Shown: piece after piece, positions 21,865-33,474 of the stretch
Layout of the letters: every line of letters starts with the position of its first letter
Position numbering within the stretch: the first letter of the stretch is position 1
Assembly (NCBI GenBank): GCA_009193035.1
Contig: SWDT01000248.1
Coordinates: 1 to 64,000, forward strand
Direction of reading: 5' to 3'
DNA length: 64,000 nucleotides
Source of the DNA: Halicephalobus mephisto
Lineage: Eukaryota; Nematoda; Chromadorea; Rhabditida; Panagrolaimidae
Translations under genes and position numbers: made by a program
Notes under the pieces: model-generated
Databases searched by the model: none
Told to the model about the DNA's origin: nothing
Seen by the model: the letters and a program-made list of their open reading frames with translations, nothing else

Positions 21865-24800
21865 ATGTTGGGGATTAACCGCATCAGCTCTTTGAACAGA
21901 ACAAATCCGACTGTCGTTCTTCCATGTGAGTTTGTGATTAATTTTGGGGAAATTGAAATTTTTACCTTGCAGGCCGTTATCTCCGTGCCAGATGGCAACA
22001 AGGGTACTTGAAGGACCTGTATCATCGTAGAGTCCTCGCTGGAGGCGAACCACTTGTCCATCGGTCTTCTCTTCCTAATTGGTGAGATTTTTTATATATG
22101 AATTCCTTGTTGGGTATATTTCTTGCTTTTTGCTTGGCCCATACAGGGTCGGTTCCTGGTACACTTTGGAGCTCACGTTTTACTTTATTAATGGACCGAC
22201 CCTGTTTTAGGGTTGCGACGCGCTCTCATCATTGCGCCCTTCTCCCTCAGCAAGAAACTACGGGGCAAAAATGGCCAGCGATCCAATCCCAGATTGATAC
22301 TGACTCTGCGGAATACAAATCCAATTACGATGACATGCAGAAGGTTGTGGATGACTTGAATTCTGTTATTCGAGGTATTGTCGATGGAACGGAGCCAGTT
22401 GCGCGAGAACGTCACATAAAACGTGGGAAATTACTCGCTCGTGACCGTGTCGAGGCGTTGCTTGACCCTGGAACACCGTTTTTGGAATTCTCTCAATTGG
22501 CTGGATACAAGGTGTATGGAGACGAACATGTCCCTGCAGGGGGTATCATTACTGGCATCGGCACTGTCAGTGGGCGTCAATGTGTCATCGTTGCCAATGA
22601 TGCTACAGTCAAGGGAGGAACCTACTATCCAGTTACTGTAAAGAAGCACTTAAGAGCTCAGGAGATCGGTCGTGAAAATCATCTTCCATGCATTTATCTG
22701 GTTGATTCTGGTGGAGCCAATCTTCCTCGTCAAGCCGAGATTTTCGCAGATAGTAATCACTTTGGTAGAATTTTCTACAATCAAGCAACAATGTCGGGCA
22801 TGGGAATTCCTCAGATTGCTGTTGTTATGGGTTCTTGTACTGCCGGAGGTGCTTATGTTCCTGCAATGGCAGACCAAGCTATAATTGTCAGAAAAAATGG
22901 AACTATTTTCCTTGGTGGTCCACCACTTGTCAAAGCTGCTACGGGAGAAGAGGTTTGTGATGCTTTAAAGTAACGTTATTACATTAAATGTTCAGATTTC
23001 TGCTGAAGAACTTGGAGGTGCTGATTTGCATTGTTCTGTCAGTGGTGTCACTGATTATTATGCCTATAATGATGAACATGGACTTGCTTTAGCTCGTCAA
23101 GTCGTTGCTGGATTAGGAGATAACCTAAATGCTGACTTTTCTCCATACCCTGTTGAAGAACCTTTATATTCTTCTGATGAGATTTACGGAATTGTCGGAA
23201 CTAATCTGAAGAAGACTTTTGACATTCGAGAAGTGATTGCTAGATTTGTAGATGGTTCTCGTTTTGATGAGTTCAAAAAACGCTATGGAGAGACTTTAGT
23301 TACTGGATTTGCACGTCTTTATGGTCGTCGTGTTGGGATTATCGGGAATAACGGTGTTTTGTTTAGTGAATCTGCAATGAAAGGTGCTCACTTTATTGAA
23401 CTATGTAGTCAGCGAAATATTCCACTTGTTTTCCTTCAGAACATTACTGGATTTATGGTTGGACGTGATGCTGAAGCTGGTGGTATTGCGAAACATGGCG
23501 CCAAAATGGTTACTGCTGTTGCATGTGCGAATGTCCCGAAGATCACCCTTTTGATTGGAGGTTCTTATGGCGCTGGAAACTATGGAATGTGTGGACGAGG
23601 TTATTCTCCTAGATTCTTGTTCATGTGGCCAAATGCGAGAATTTCCGTTATGGGTGGTGAACAAGCTGCAAATGTTCTTTCTCAAGTTCAAAGAGAACGA
23701 CGTCAACGTGAAGGTCGTGAATGGACTGATGAAGAAGATAGAAAGTTGAAACAACCTGTTGAAGAACGTTTTGAACGTGAAGGACATCCATATTTTGCAT
23801 CTGCTCGTATGTGGGATGATGGTGTTATCGATCCTCGCGATACTCGTCGCGTTCTCGGTCTTGCGCTTCAAGCAGCTTTGAATAAGCAAATTCAAAAAAC
23901 TGATTTTGGCGTATTCCGTATGTAGGATGGCAATGCTTAGGGAATTTGTGTAATGTTAGGTTATTGAATGTACCCAACAATGAATTATTTAAAAATTAAA
24001 TGGATTTGATTTAATTTTAGGGATTATAATTCTGAAATTTATGCTTTTCGGCATAGAGTCTATGGAGACGACAAGAAGAATGAAGATTTCGTTAAAGCTT
24101 TGACTAACCCGTCGTTTTTTGATCGGAAGGATGTCTTGGAAAATGCCTCATTTTCTCAACCTAGTTTAGAAGAAGAAATTACTTCCCGAGAGGATAATTC
24201 TAGTTTGATATCTAATGGTATGATTTTATATTTATTCTTACAGTGATTTGGACTTTTTAGGCACGAATTTACTGAATGGAATTATAACTGGATATTTTCG
24301 TACTCATTTTCCTAAAGCTCCAGAAGAATTTATTTCTGCTATGAATGATATTCTTACTGATGATGAAGTACTTGCTGATGCGGCTAATTCTCTTGGAATG
24401 CAACATTTGATTAGAACGGGAGAATTTCCACCATCGTTAGATAGTCTTGCTAATGGCTTTAAAGCTGTTTTGACTGTGTTGTCACCAGAACGTTGTCAAA
24501 GAGCTGTTGTTGATATTGTTATTCCGAAAGCTGTTCAACTTCCACTTGAGGATATTCTTCCTTTTAAATATCCGTTGGCTATTGCGACAGATTATGCAGT
24601 GAAAAATTTATCAGCTAAATCTGTTGAACCAAGAGTTATGCATTCTAGTGGACAGGATTCTGCTACACCATTGTGGGTTGTTGGTATTTATGCTGATGAG
24701 AAGTTGATAGGAAGTGCTCCTGGAGAAACGCTAACGGTTGCTGTTGATTTGGCTGCTCAAGCTGCATTGTTACGACTTTGGGGAGTGACGAATAATACTC

Positions 24801-25126
24801 TTCTAAATTTCGGAGAAGAAATGTATCAGAAGAATCTGGCATTACAACCTAAGAATCATAGTATCTATGAGATCTGTGACAAAGAGTATGTTTTTTGTGT
24901 TTTTAGTTTCTTAATCGGGGATTTCAGGAGAGATTTGACCCTGTTGAGTAGAGAAGAACTGTCTTATGATCCTTTAGATGTACTGAGTATTGCTTCTAAG
25001 ATGAAAGAAGTCGAAAGAGAGATCGGAATTCCCAAATGGAAACATTTACGTCATAAATTTTCTAGAGGTTCTTTGTTCAAACGTAGTTTCCGTTATTTAG
25101 TCAAACCACGTCCTTACTCTATTTGA
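21865..25126 (+). CDS. mrpl-44: Mitochondrial ribosomal protein mL44 (RNase III-like)
   Basis: Large-subunit mitoribosomal protein derived from RNase III. Exons: 21865-21925, 21973-22081, 24021-24217, 24261-24885 and 24928-25126, giving 396 residues. The exon 2/3 join creates [17 protein letters not shown], matching the NWDYxxEIxAF signature of MRPL44, which proves the long intron. An inactive RNase III domain follows ([44 protein letters not shown]), then a dsRNA-binding part with [33 protein letters not shown]. Intron 2 (22082-24020, 1939 nt) encloses the complete mccc-2 gene on the same strand. The ATG directly abuts a GCAG acceptor. It converges on the LHFPL gene with a 25-bp gap between stops. 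Confidence 0.93.
22191..23925 (+). CDS. mccc-2: Methylcrotonoyl-CoA carboxylase beta subunit, nested in mrpl-44
   Basis: Carboxyltransferase subunit of mitochondrial MCC, acting in leucine breakdown: moves CO2 from biotin to 3-methylcrotonyl-CoA. Exons 22191-22952 and 22996-23925 give 563 residues, the same length as human MCCC2. The N-terminus is basic ([12 protein letters not shown]). Acyl-CoA carboxyltransferase motifs: [88 protein letters not shown] and [14 protein letters not shown]. The tail is [12 protein letters not shown] rather than propionyl-CoA carboxylase is supported by the tail and by GGADLHC. An in-frame ATG at 22098 exists, but a CATACAG acceptor ends at 22146 between the two, so the later start is preferred. 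It lies wholly inside mrpl-44 intron 2, on the same strand. Confidence 0.92.
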
Positions 25127-25151
25127 TTTTGTTGTTGGGTTTATAAACTGT

Positions 25152-26364
25152 TTATAGGTAATATTGATTATGGTAGACAAATGAGTAAGTTTTCCTTTGA
25201 TCGGCGACGAGTCGGGCAATGACTGGACAACTCATGGAAACGAGGCCAAGGACACAAGCTGTTCCGTAAGCCCATCCGAGTCTGGAATTTTGAGATTAAA
25301 GTTGTTTGGAAAATTTTAATTTATTTACTTGCAATCACTTTGAAGTGCACGTACTAGTTGTTGAGTACTGCAAGATACGTCGTGAACGTCGAATGGAACA
25401 GATAGAAGAGATATTGTCGTTAAAATAGCTGTAAATTAAATCACATGTTATTTGAGATTTTTATTTTAGATTATATAATAGGTTATTTTTAGAAAGAAAT
25501 TAAAAAAAATTTTTTCTTAAAGAAATTTTTGAAATTTAAATTTATATTTTTTTAAATATTGTTTTAAAAAATGTATTTTTTTATATTTGTTTCTTTAAAG
25601 TGCCTATGGCATTTTTTGGGAATTTTCATTGAGAAAGTTTTTAGGATTAACGTCAAGGACATGGTTCCTTGGTAATTTTATTAATTTAATTTAATAAATT
25701 TGACAAGATAAAAGTTTTTGAAAATATATGACGAAAGATTTTTTGAAGATACATAAAAAAGTTTTTTTGGAGATATGAAAAAAATTTTTTTGAAGATATT
25801 TAATAAAAAAATTTTTAAAGATATTTGATAAGAAAATTTTTAAAGATATTTGATTAGAAAATTTTTGGAGATATTTAATAAGAAAATTTTTTTTAAATAT
25901 TTAATAAAAAATTTTTTGGAGATATTTAATAAAAAAATTTTTGGAGATATTTAATAAATAATTTTTTGGAGATATTTTATTAGAAAAATTTTGGAGATAT
26001 TTAATACAAAATTTTTGGAGATATTTAATAAGAAAAATTTTTGGAGATATGTGAAAATTGAAAATGACAAACCTGAAAATAGTTGAATGTTTCCAGAGAA
26101 TTCTATAGGCTTGGCATAATTGGTACATAGGAGATACGGTAGAGAAAGTAATACTGAGAACCATAAAGCCCCTCCGGCAATGATGTAACTTCCCAGAATA
26201 AAAATCGAAAAAGTGTTTATTTTGGGTTCACATTCAGTAAGGTAACACCAGGCATAGAGCCCTTGGTGCTTTGATCCGTGGATAATCCAATCTGTCTGGA
26301 TAAGCATGAAGAAGTGTCCAAATGACAAAATTAAACTTAAAAAAAACCAAATGATAGAAAGCAT
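25152..26364 (-). CDS. Four-TM protein, LHFPL/claudin-like
   Basis: Exons 26364-26073, 25428-25329 and 25281-25152 give 173 residues with four hydrophobic segments: a start at residues 3-22 (IIWFFLSLILSFGHFFML), an extracellular loop with two cysteines (LYAWCYLTEC), TM2 IFILGSYIIAGGALWF and TM3 AILTTISLLS. A second loop has two cysteines, and TM4 follows LGWAYGTACVLGL. The (R/L)GWAY step after a cysteine-bearing loop resembles the LHFPL family, where it precedes TM4. LHFPL proteins act as membrane partners of channels and receptors. The first intron has a tandem repeat of the 'ggagatatttaataa' type. The tetraspan claudin-like fold is likely; the family name is an inference. Confidence 0.68.
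25725..26060. repeat. ~25-bp tandem repeat in LHFPL-like intron 1
   Basis: About twelve copies of a unit near 'ggagatatttaataagaaaa' with T-runs between. Minus-strand reading through it produces spurious 'KYLQKI' repeats. Confidence 0.85.
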
Positions 26365-26379
26365 TTTTAAAATTTTAAA

Positions 26380-27500
26380 TTTTTCACTTTTTTAAAATTT
26401 TTATTTTTTTAAAATTAAAATTTCAAAATTCTTATTTTTTAAAATTTTTTACTTTTTTTAAAATTTTAAATTTCGAAATTTTTATTTTTTTTAAAATTTT
26501 TTACTTTTTTAAGAAAATTTAAAATCCTTATTTTTTTTAAATATTAAAATTTCGAAATTTTTTATTTTTTTACTTTTTTAGATTTAAATTTTTTGGTTTT
26601 TTTAAGTTTAATTTAAATTTTTTTAGAAAATTAGAATATTTGAATGACAGTTAGGATATCTGAACCCGATTTGACAGTTGACCGAAATGGCAATTGAGGC
26701 TTTGTGCAAACAATTGTCAAAATTAAAACAGTGGCTTAGTTTTGGGAGAGTTATCGTTTTGGCCAATCTTTCCCAGTTGAGTCATCCACGAGTCTGACGA
26801 AACCCAATGGACCAGTTTTCTTAGATTAATAGCCACTGTATAATTGTCCCATTAATCCATTTTAAAATAAAATAGAAAAAATAATCAATAATTACTTTTA
26901 AAATTTTATAATTTTAATTAAATCAAAAAATTATTACGAAATAACAATTCTTAAAAAATTTTTAAAATAAATTAATTTTTTAATTAATACAGTAATCCTT
27001 AAAATAAAATAGAAAAAATAATCAATAATTATTTTAAAATTTTATAATTTTAATTAAATTTTTAAAATTATTACGAAATAACAACTCTTAAAAAATTTTA
27101 AAAAATAAATTAATTTTTTAATTAATACAGTAATTTATTTTAAAATAAAATAGAAAAAATAAAATAATTAATAATTATTTTTAAAATTTTATAATTTTAA
27201 TTAAATTTTAAAAATTATTACGAAATAACAGTTTTTCGAAAATTTCAAAAGATAAAAATTTTTAATATTTTAAAATAAATTAAATATTTAATTAATACAG
27301 TAATCCATTTTAAAATAAAATAGAAAAAATAAAATAATCAATAATTACTTTTAAAATTTTATAATTTTAATTAAATTAAAAAATTATTACGAAATAACAA
27401 TTCTTAAAAAATTTTTAAAAATAAATTTAATTTTTAATATTTTAAAATAAATTTAATTTTTAATTAATACAGTAATCCGTTTTAAAATGAGAAAACTATG
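26380..27500. repeat. AT-rich DNA and ~150-bp tandem repeat
   Basis: 26380-26640 is T-rich and low in complexity. 26640-26830 is more complex but has no convincing exon; it may be the promoter of the LHFPL-like gene. From 26860 to 27490 a unit of about 150 bp repeats four times, with 'aatacagtaatccattttaa', 'taatcaataattactttta' and 'ttattacgaaataacaatt'. Confidence 0.75.
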
Positions 27501-27689
27501 TTTTGTAAAAAATTATTAAATTATTAAATCGATATTTTAAAATAAATTCAGAATTTTTGGATAAAAAGGTAAAAAATGACTGAAATAATAATTTTCTGAA
27601 AATCACAAATAATAAAAATAAAAATTAAACGATTTGATTCATGTTGAAGATAAATTTTTAATTATACAGTAAATTGCGTTTTGTTTTAT

Positions 27690-28170
27690 CAAAATTAAGG
27701 ATCACAGTTCGAAGTCAAAATTAATGGCCAAAATTCGAAGTCGAAGTTGATGGTTAAAGTTCGACATCAGAGTTCGAAGTCAAAATTCGAGATCAAAGTG
27801 AACCATCAAAGTTCGAATTCGAAGTTAATAATCAGAATTAAACATCAAAGTTGACAGTCAAAGTTCAAAGTTAAAGTTAAAGTTGATAGTCAAAGTTTGG
27901 CTTCAGAAATCAGAATCAAAGTTGATAGTCAAAGTTCGGCATCAAAGTTGGTTGTCAAAGTTGGTTGTCAAAGTTTGACATTGAAATTTTGAATCAAAGG
28001 TAATCATTAAAGTTGGTCGTCAAAGTTAACCGTTAAAGTTCGGCATCAAAGTTGATTGTTAAAGTTCGATATCAAAGTTAACCGTTAAAGTTGATCATCA
28101 AAGTTCGACATCGAAATTTTGAATCAAATTTAACCGTCAAAGTTTGGCATCAAAGTTGACTGTCAAGATT
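27690..28170. repeat. Minisatellite sharing words with 385-955
   Basis: Dense, irregular repetition of 'catcaaagttgat', 'agtcaaagttcg' and 'gttaaagttgatcatc'. The sequence words are those of the minisatellite at the left of the window. Confidence 0.8.
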
Positions 28171-28474
28171 TAAAGTAAAAATCCGGACTTTTTTCGACAA
28201 AATAACATTTACAAGTTTTTTCGATTTAAAAAATCATATTCTGTTTTATTTAAATTAAGTTTGAATTTGATATATCAAATTTCGAATCAAAATATAATTT
28301 GCAATTTTTTTAAAACGAAAAATCGAAATTATGGATTTAAATTTTGATCTTCAACTTCGACAAAAAATTTGGATTTGTCATATAAGACAAATCCAGAGAC
28401 CTTTCGAAAATTTCACAAACTTTTCAGAAATCTTAAAAAATTAAAATCATGATTAAAAAATTTCCTGTTATTTA

Positions 28475-28800
28475 TATTTTAAAAAATCCAACTTTTAATA
28501 CAATAATAAATATAAATCATTACTATTAAGTTGTAATTTCTGTCAAAAAAGCAAAATATCCATAAAAATATAACAATTGTTAAATTTTGCGATTTTTATA
28601 ATACTAAAAGTTACGTTTTTAGTGTAAATTTGATTCTTTATTGTTAATTAATTAAAATATACAAAAAAATTCAACTTTTAATACAATAATAAATATAAAT
28701 TGTCACTATTAAGTTGTAATTTCTGTCAAAAAAGCAAAATATTCATAAAAATACAACAATTGTTAAATTTTGCGATTTTTATAATACCAAAATTAACACT
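28475..28800. repeat. Direct duplication of a ~135-bp block
   Basis: 28483-28615 and 28664-28795 are near-identical over about 130 bp (both contain 'acttttaatacaataataa', 'ttaagttgtaatttctgtc' and 'caattgttaaattttgcg'). Confidence 0.85.
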
Positions 28801-29084
28801 TTTTTGTGTAACAACGGATGAATTTTTTTCAATTACGAATTAATTTAATTTCGACTAAAATCAAAAAAAATTGTGTAAAATAACGTGACGCTAATCATAC
28901 TGTAACTAAGGTCATCTTTTTCTGTAATTTCCGAATTTTTGATAAAAAAGAAAAAGCTTTCAAAAAAATTAAAAACTTTTCAGAAATTTTGAAGAATACA
29001 GTAAACTTAAGGACTTCTATTATGATCTGTTCTTGACTATACAGTAGTCTTTTTCGAACTGAAGCAGATAGGTCAAATTAAATG

Positions 29085-29480
29085 AGTTGTCGATAGTCGT
29101 ACTGTAGCCGAAATGACTTTTTGTCAACTTTACAATTTCAAACAACTTCGAAATTTACGATGTAAAAAACCACAAAAAACTTTGAAAATTTCCATCAACG
29201 ACTTCCAAATTTTCGAGGATTACTGTAGACTGAAGAACTTTTGACGTGTTTCCAACTATACAGTAATCCATTTCTGAAACGGAGAGAACTGTCCTACATA
29301 ACCTGACGATAGTCGTACTGTAGCCGAGATGACTTTTTGTCAACTTTACAATTTCAAACAACTTCGAAATTTACGATGTAAAAAACCACAAAAAACTTTG
29401 AAAATTTCCATCAACGACTTCCAAATTTTCGAAGAGTACTGTAGGACTTTCCTTATGATGACAGATGACCTGTTTTCGAT
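29085..29480. repeat. Direct duplication of a ~190-bp block downstream of pdf-1
   Basis: 29088-29245 and 29303-29460 match closely, sharing 'gatagtcgtactgtagccg', 'actttacaatttcaaacaac' and 'ccatcaacgacttccaaat'. The words 'tactgtag' and 'acagtaat' are common in non-coding DNA of rhabditid nematodes. Confidence 0.85.
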
Positions 29481-29716
29481 TATACAGTAATGGGTGTTGA
29501 AATAACAGTTTTACAAAAAATTCCCAATCCAAAAAATACAAATTGATGTTTATGACAAAACTTGATAGGAGAGATGATTCGAAGACGCACTGCCACGTCG
29601 TCTGCCAAATGTGCTACTTGCAACGGGATAAGGCGAGAGAACAGAGATCAGACTCCGGAATGGTATTAAAAAAGTGAATAAAAACGAGATTTAAAAAAAC
29701 AAATTTTTTTGAAAAA

Positions 29717-32700
29717 TCATCGTTTTCCAGCAGAGGAAAGTTTGTTCAAATTCATTCCCAATAGGCCGTTTATGAGCTCTGCATTGGACCGTTTTCCCAC
29801 AGCACTCAAGGTATTCAGGTCCATGCCGATAAGTCCGTTGATGAGTTCCGCATTCGAACGTTTCATCAAATTTTGCTCTGTTTCGAACTGAAAGGATTTC
29901 GTTTTAATTAAATTTATTTTAATTAAATTAGAATTCTGGGGAAGTTTCTGGCATTCTGAAAATTTGCACAAGCATTTCCACATCTGACGAATTTTTAGAA
30001 AAATCCAGGATACGGTAAAGTTAAAATTTCCCGGAAGTTCTTGTTAGGACCATTTCATAAAAAATTAATTTTAATTTTTCAATTATTAAAATTATAATAA
30101 TTTTTCAAAAAATTTTAAATACGGTAAAATTAAAATTTCTCAAAAATTCTAGTTAGGACCATTTCATAAAAAATTAATTTTTATTTTTGAATTATTAAAA
30201 TTATATAAAAATTTTCAAAAAATTTTAAATACGATAAAATTAAATTTTTCGGAAATTCTTGTTAAAACTATTTCATAAAAAATTAATTTTTATTTTTCAA
30301 CCAAAAATGCATAAAAATTTTAAATACAGTAACTTTAGAAAATTTTAGAAATTCTTGTTGGGACTCTTTCATAAAAAATTAATTTTTATTTTTTAATTAT
30401 TAAAATTATGTGAGAATTTTAAAAATATCTTTACATTTAAGAAGTTTTTGGAAAAATCTAGAATACGATGAAATTTCAAAAGTATAAAATTAAATTTTTT
30501 TATTTACAAAGATTTTTAAAAATTTCACCCACGACAATTTTGTAATAAAATTCATTTTTATTTTTTAATTATCGGAGTTTTTAGAATTTTGTAAAAACTT
30601 CGAAATAATCGAAAATTGAAAATTTTGACAATTTTTAAATTTTTTTATAAATTTGTAACAAAAATTAATTTTAATTTTTTTTAAATTTCTAATTTTTAGA
30701 AATTTATGAAACTTTTCAGAATCTGATGAAAATTTGAAATTATTAGAAATTGGAAATTTTGACAATTTTTAAATCTTTTTATAAATTTATAACAAAAATT
30801 AATTTTATTTTTTTTTAATTTCTAGTTTTTAGAAATTTCAGAATCCGATGAAAATTTGAAATTATTAAAAATTGAAAATTCTAGAAATTTCAATAAATTC
30901 TTCTCGAAAAAAATTATTTTTACAAAATTGTAACTTATAAACTTGGAATTTTAAAAATTTAATAAAAATTTGGAAAATAACATCTTAAATCGTCATTTTT
31001 CCAAATTTCTCGAAAATTCCGGAAATTCGTGTCCAGAAAATTCTTTAATGACACCCATTTTTGGTTTTTTAAATAGCGTTTTGGAATTATCCCAGATTCA
31101 GTGACAATTTTTGGAAACAATATCCGAATTCAAAAATTCTAAAAATTCCTTCAAACTTGAAAAAATTAATTTTAAAATTTCGAAAAAAACTCTAGAATCA
31201 TATGAAATCCCGAATTGTAGAAGTTTTTAGGAAATCTTAATCGAAAAAAATTAATTTTTAATTTTTTGAATTCGCGGGCACAGGGAGAGAGGGTTGTAAA
31301 AATGGAAAAAGTGGTAGAATTCCCAATCATCGTTCAGATCAACTCGCGCTGTCCTCTCTCTCTCTCTTTTTCTCTCTTTTTTTTTCTCTTTTTCTCTCTC
31401 TCTCTTTTTTCTCTCTTTTTGTCTCTCTTTTTTTTACCTAAAATTTCGAAACTTCTTCAAAAATTACAGTCCAATTTTTATTTTTTATAATATAAAACGG
31501 TACAATCGACTTCTCCAAGAATCAAAATTTATTTCTGTCGATTTTTAACTACTTTTAAAAAATGAGAATTTGCGTTCCTGACGTTTGAGACTCATTTTTT
31601 ATCACATGAGATATCGGGTCATTTTCTTGTCAGTACTTTTGAAAAGCTCACGATTGTAAATTTTACTTGATGTCATTTTCAAAAGTGCGTGACTAATTTT
31701 GAAGATTGATTGTGGAATTGAACTTGTGACCTTCCGGATACAAAAAGAAAACGTTTAACCACTAAGCTACAAAATAACAAAAGATACTCCCCCCTTTTAC
31801 GTTATTTATTTAAACAATATACTAAATAATAAATTAATTTCTTTTGTAAACTAGTAATTAAATTCCTCTCTTTGTGTCCGGAAGGTGATAAGTTTGATTT
31901 TCCAACAAATTCTCAAAATTCCTCAGATTTCTGAGAATAACAAAAAATAAAATTGATAATTCTGAACTCTGCAAAAGCTTTGAAAAAAATAATGAGTACA
32001 AATTTCGATATTGTGACGTTTTTTGAGGCGTGTAATTTTAGCTATTGAAGTTTTATGATTTCATGAAACCTATTTTTAGTCGCATTGTCTCTGAATTCTA
32101 AATTTGCAAATTTTTAGTCTCAAATGTAGTCAAAAATAAATTGTGATTTTTGCAAAAATAAATTCTATCATTTGGTAATTTTTAAAATAGCTTGAATTTG
32201 TTCTCAGAGAGCTGTTTCGTAAGGTAAAAGTGGCAAATTTTCCAATCATTACTCAGATCAACTCTTACTGTTCTTTTTACCTAAAATTTCAGAATTTTCT
32301 CAAAAATTTTCCAAAACTTGATAAAAATGCTCATTTTTGATTTTAAAAACAATAGTATGATTTTTGAATTCGCGGGCAAAGAGAGAGACGTTTGTAAAAA
32401 TGGAAAAAGTGGCAAATTTTCCAATCATCACTCAGATCAACTCGCGCTGTCCTCTCTCTCTCTCTCTTCTCTTTTTCTCTCTCTCTCTTTTCTCTTTTTC
32501 TCTCTTTTCTCTTTTTCTCTCTCTCTCTCTCTCTCGCTTTCTTCTTTTTTTTACCTAAAATTCCGAAACTTCTTCAAAAATTTCCATTCCGAAAATTCCA
32601 GACTAATTTTTTCTAACTTTTTTATAATAATTTAATTTTTTCGTCGAAATTATGTAACTTTTGAGGTTTTTGGTGTTTGATGTCATTGTTTTTGGAACCA

Positions 32701-32985
32701 TCATTAAGTAATTATCCGAATTTTTCGCGTTAACAGAGTCCATAAATCTTTCACTACTTTCTTATGTTTTTAGAACATATTTAAATATTCAAGATTAAAT
32801 CCAAAAAAAACGATTACATTGATTGACAATTTATCAATGTACATATTTGATGGATTTTTTCTGAAATCTAATTTATCAAAAATTCCACAAACCTGTCTCG
32901 GAAAGAATGGTCTATAGACAATTGGATTGGCAAAAACCACTGCCAAACACAGTAACCAAATAAGAACAGAGATATTTCGAAACAT
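29717..32985 (-). CDS. pdf-1: PDF-type neuropeptide precursor
   Basis: Precursor of two pigment-dispersing-factor peptides, which in nematodes signal through a class B GPCR to set locomotion and arousal states. Exon 1 is 32985-32893: a signal peptide (FRNISVLIWLLCLAVVFA), then NPIVYRPFFPRQ. Exon 2 is 29887-29717: FETEQNLMKR, then two peptides starting SNAELINGL, each ending in G before KR, so both should be C-terminally amidated. The first continues IGMDLNTLSAV, the second LGMNLNKLSSA. The total is 87 residues, ending AGKR-stop. The two exons join in phase 0 across a 3.0-kb intron packed with repeats; further small exons in between cannot be excluded. Minus-strand reading 5' of exon 2 stays open, but it lacks a start with a signal peptide. 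Confidence 0.9.
29990..31260. other. AT-rich pdf-1 intron sequence
   Basis: This is part of the long pdf-1 intron. It has loose ~115-bp repeats between 30010 and 30420 ('aatacggtaaaattaaaat', 'ttctagttaggaccatttc', 'ataaaaaattaatttttat') and otherwise mixed AT-rich sequence. No exon is supported. Confidence 0.55.
31265..31450 (+). repeat. Dispersed foldback repeat R1, copy B
   Basis: Layout: 'gaattcgcgggcacaggga', a GA tract, 'aaatggaaaaagtgg', 'caatcatcgttcagatcaac', 'tcgcgctgtcctctc', a long CT/T tract and 'tttacctaaaattt'. It lies in the pdf-1 intron, on the strand opposite to the gene. Confidence 0.85.
31705..31900. repeat. Facing pair of tRNA-like fragments
   Basis: On the minus strand 31776-31712 reads 'tgtagcttagtggttaaacg', then 'tatccggaaggtcac' and 'aagttcaattcc', the order of a tRNA D-arm and T-arm box B. 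The anticodon stem does not pair well. On the plus strand 31870-31905 carries a matching box-B half ('gtccggaaggtgataagt', 'ttgattttcc'). These look like degenerate tRNA or tRNA-derived SINE fragments in inverted orientation, not a working tRNA gene. Confidence 0.4.
32210..32560 (+). repeat. Dispersed foldback repeat R1, copies C (partial) and D
   Basis: 32218-32290 keeps only the core ('aagtggcaaattttccaatc', 'actcagatcaac') and the 'tttacctaaaatttc' end. 32363-32560 is complete: 'gaattcgcgggcaaagaga', GA tract, core, long CT microsatellite, 'tttacctaaaattcc'. Both are in the pdf-1 intron. Confidence 0.85.
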
Positions 32986-32999
32986 AATTAAATCCAAAA

Positions 33000-33474
33000 A
33001 TCCGACTTTTAGATTTTTTTTAAAATCTAAGAAAATTTAAGCTTTTTATTTTAGTTTTTCAAGTCTTAAAATACTTGTAAATAAAAAACTACCATAGTAC
33101 CGCCTTTCTTCCCTAAGCTCCGCCTTACTTTTCCTTAGGGATTTTTCAAATCTGCGTCATTTTTTTCTTTAATTTTAATTAACTTTAAAATTGCAAAAAA
33201 AGTACAACAATAAACCTTTGATTTCATTCAATGTTTATTTTAATTTTAAAAAAATTAACAAATGCAAACATTACTGTGGAGGAGGGGGGATCGAGTAAAT
33301 TTTTAATTATGCAAAATCTTTTTTGGCTACAGTAATAAAGCAAAAAAGGGGCCAACCAAGAAAGCACCAGACATGCTTGAAAGTTGTTAAATTTAAGGCA
33401 TTTCATAAATACACCCTCAGGAAAACGTAATTTAAAAAATCATTTTTTACTACTTTTAAAGAATAATTTAAAAA
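33000..33474. other. Interval between pdf-1 and the LRRFIP-like gene
   Basis: Probably holds the pdf-1 promoter and the 3' end of the LRRFIP-like transcript. The only local features are 'cctaagctccgccttac' near 33112 and a G-run 'ggaggaggggggat' near 33280. No coding exon is supported. Confidence 0.45.

Noticed and set aside
23401..23895. Minus-strand 164-codon frame within mccc-2
   Set aside because: Shadow of the carboxyltransferase exon on the other strand; no family resemblance.
31266..32635. Plus-strand Ser/Leu/Phe-rich frames
   Set aside because: They are translations of CT microsatellites in R1 repeat copies.
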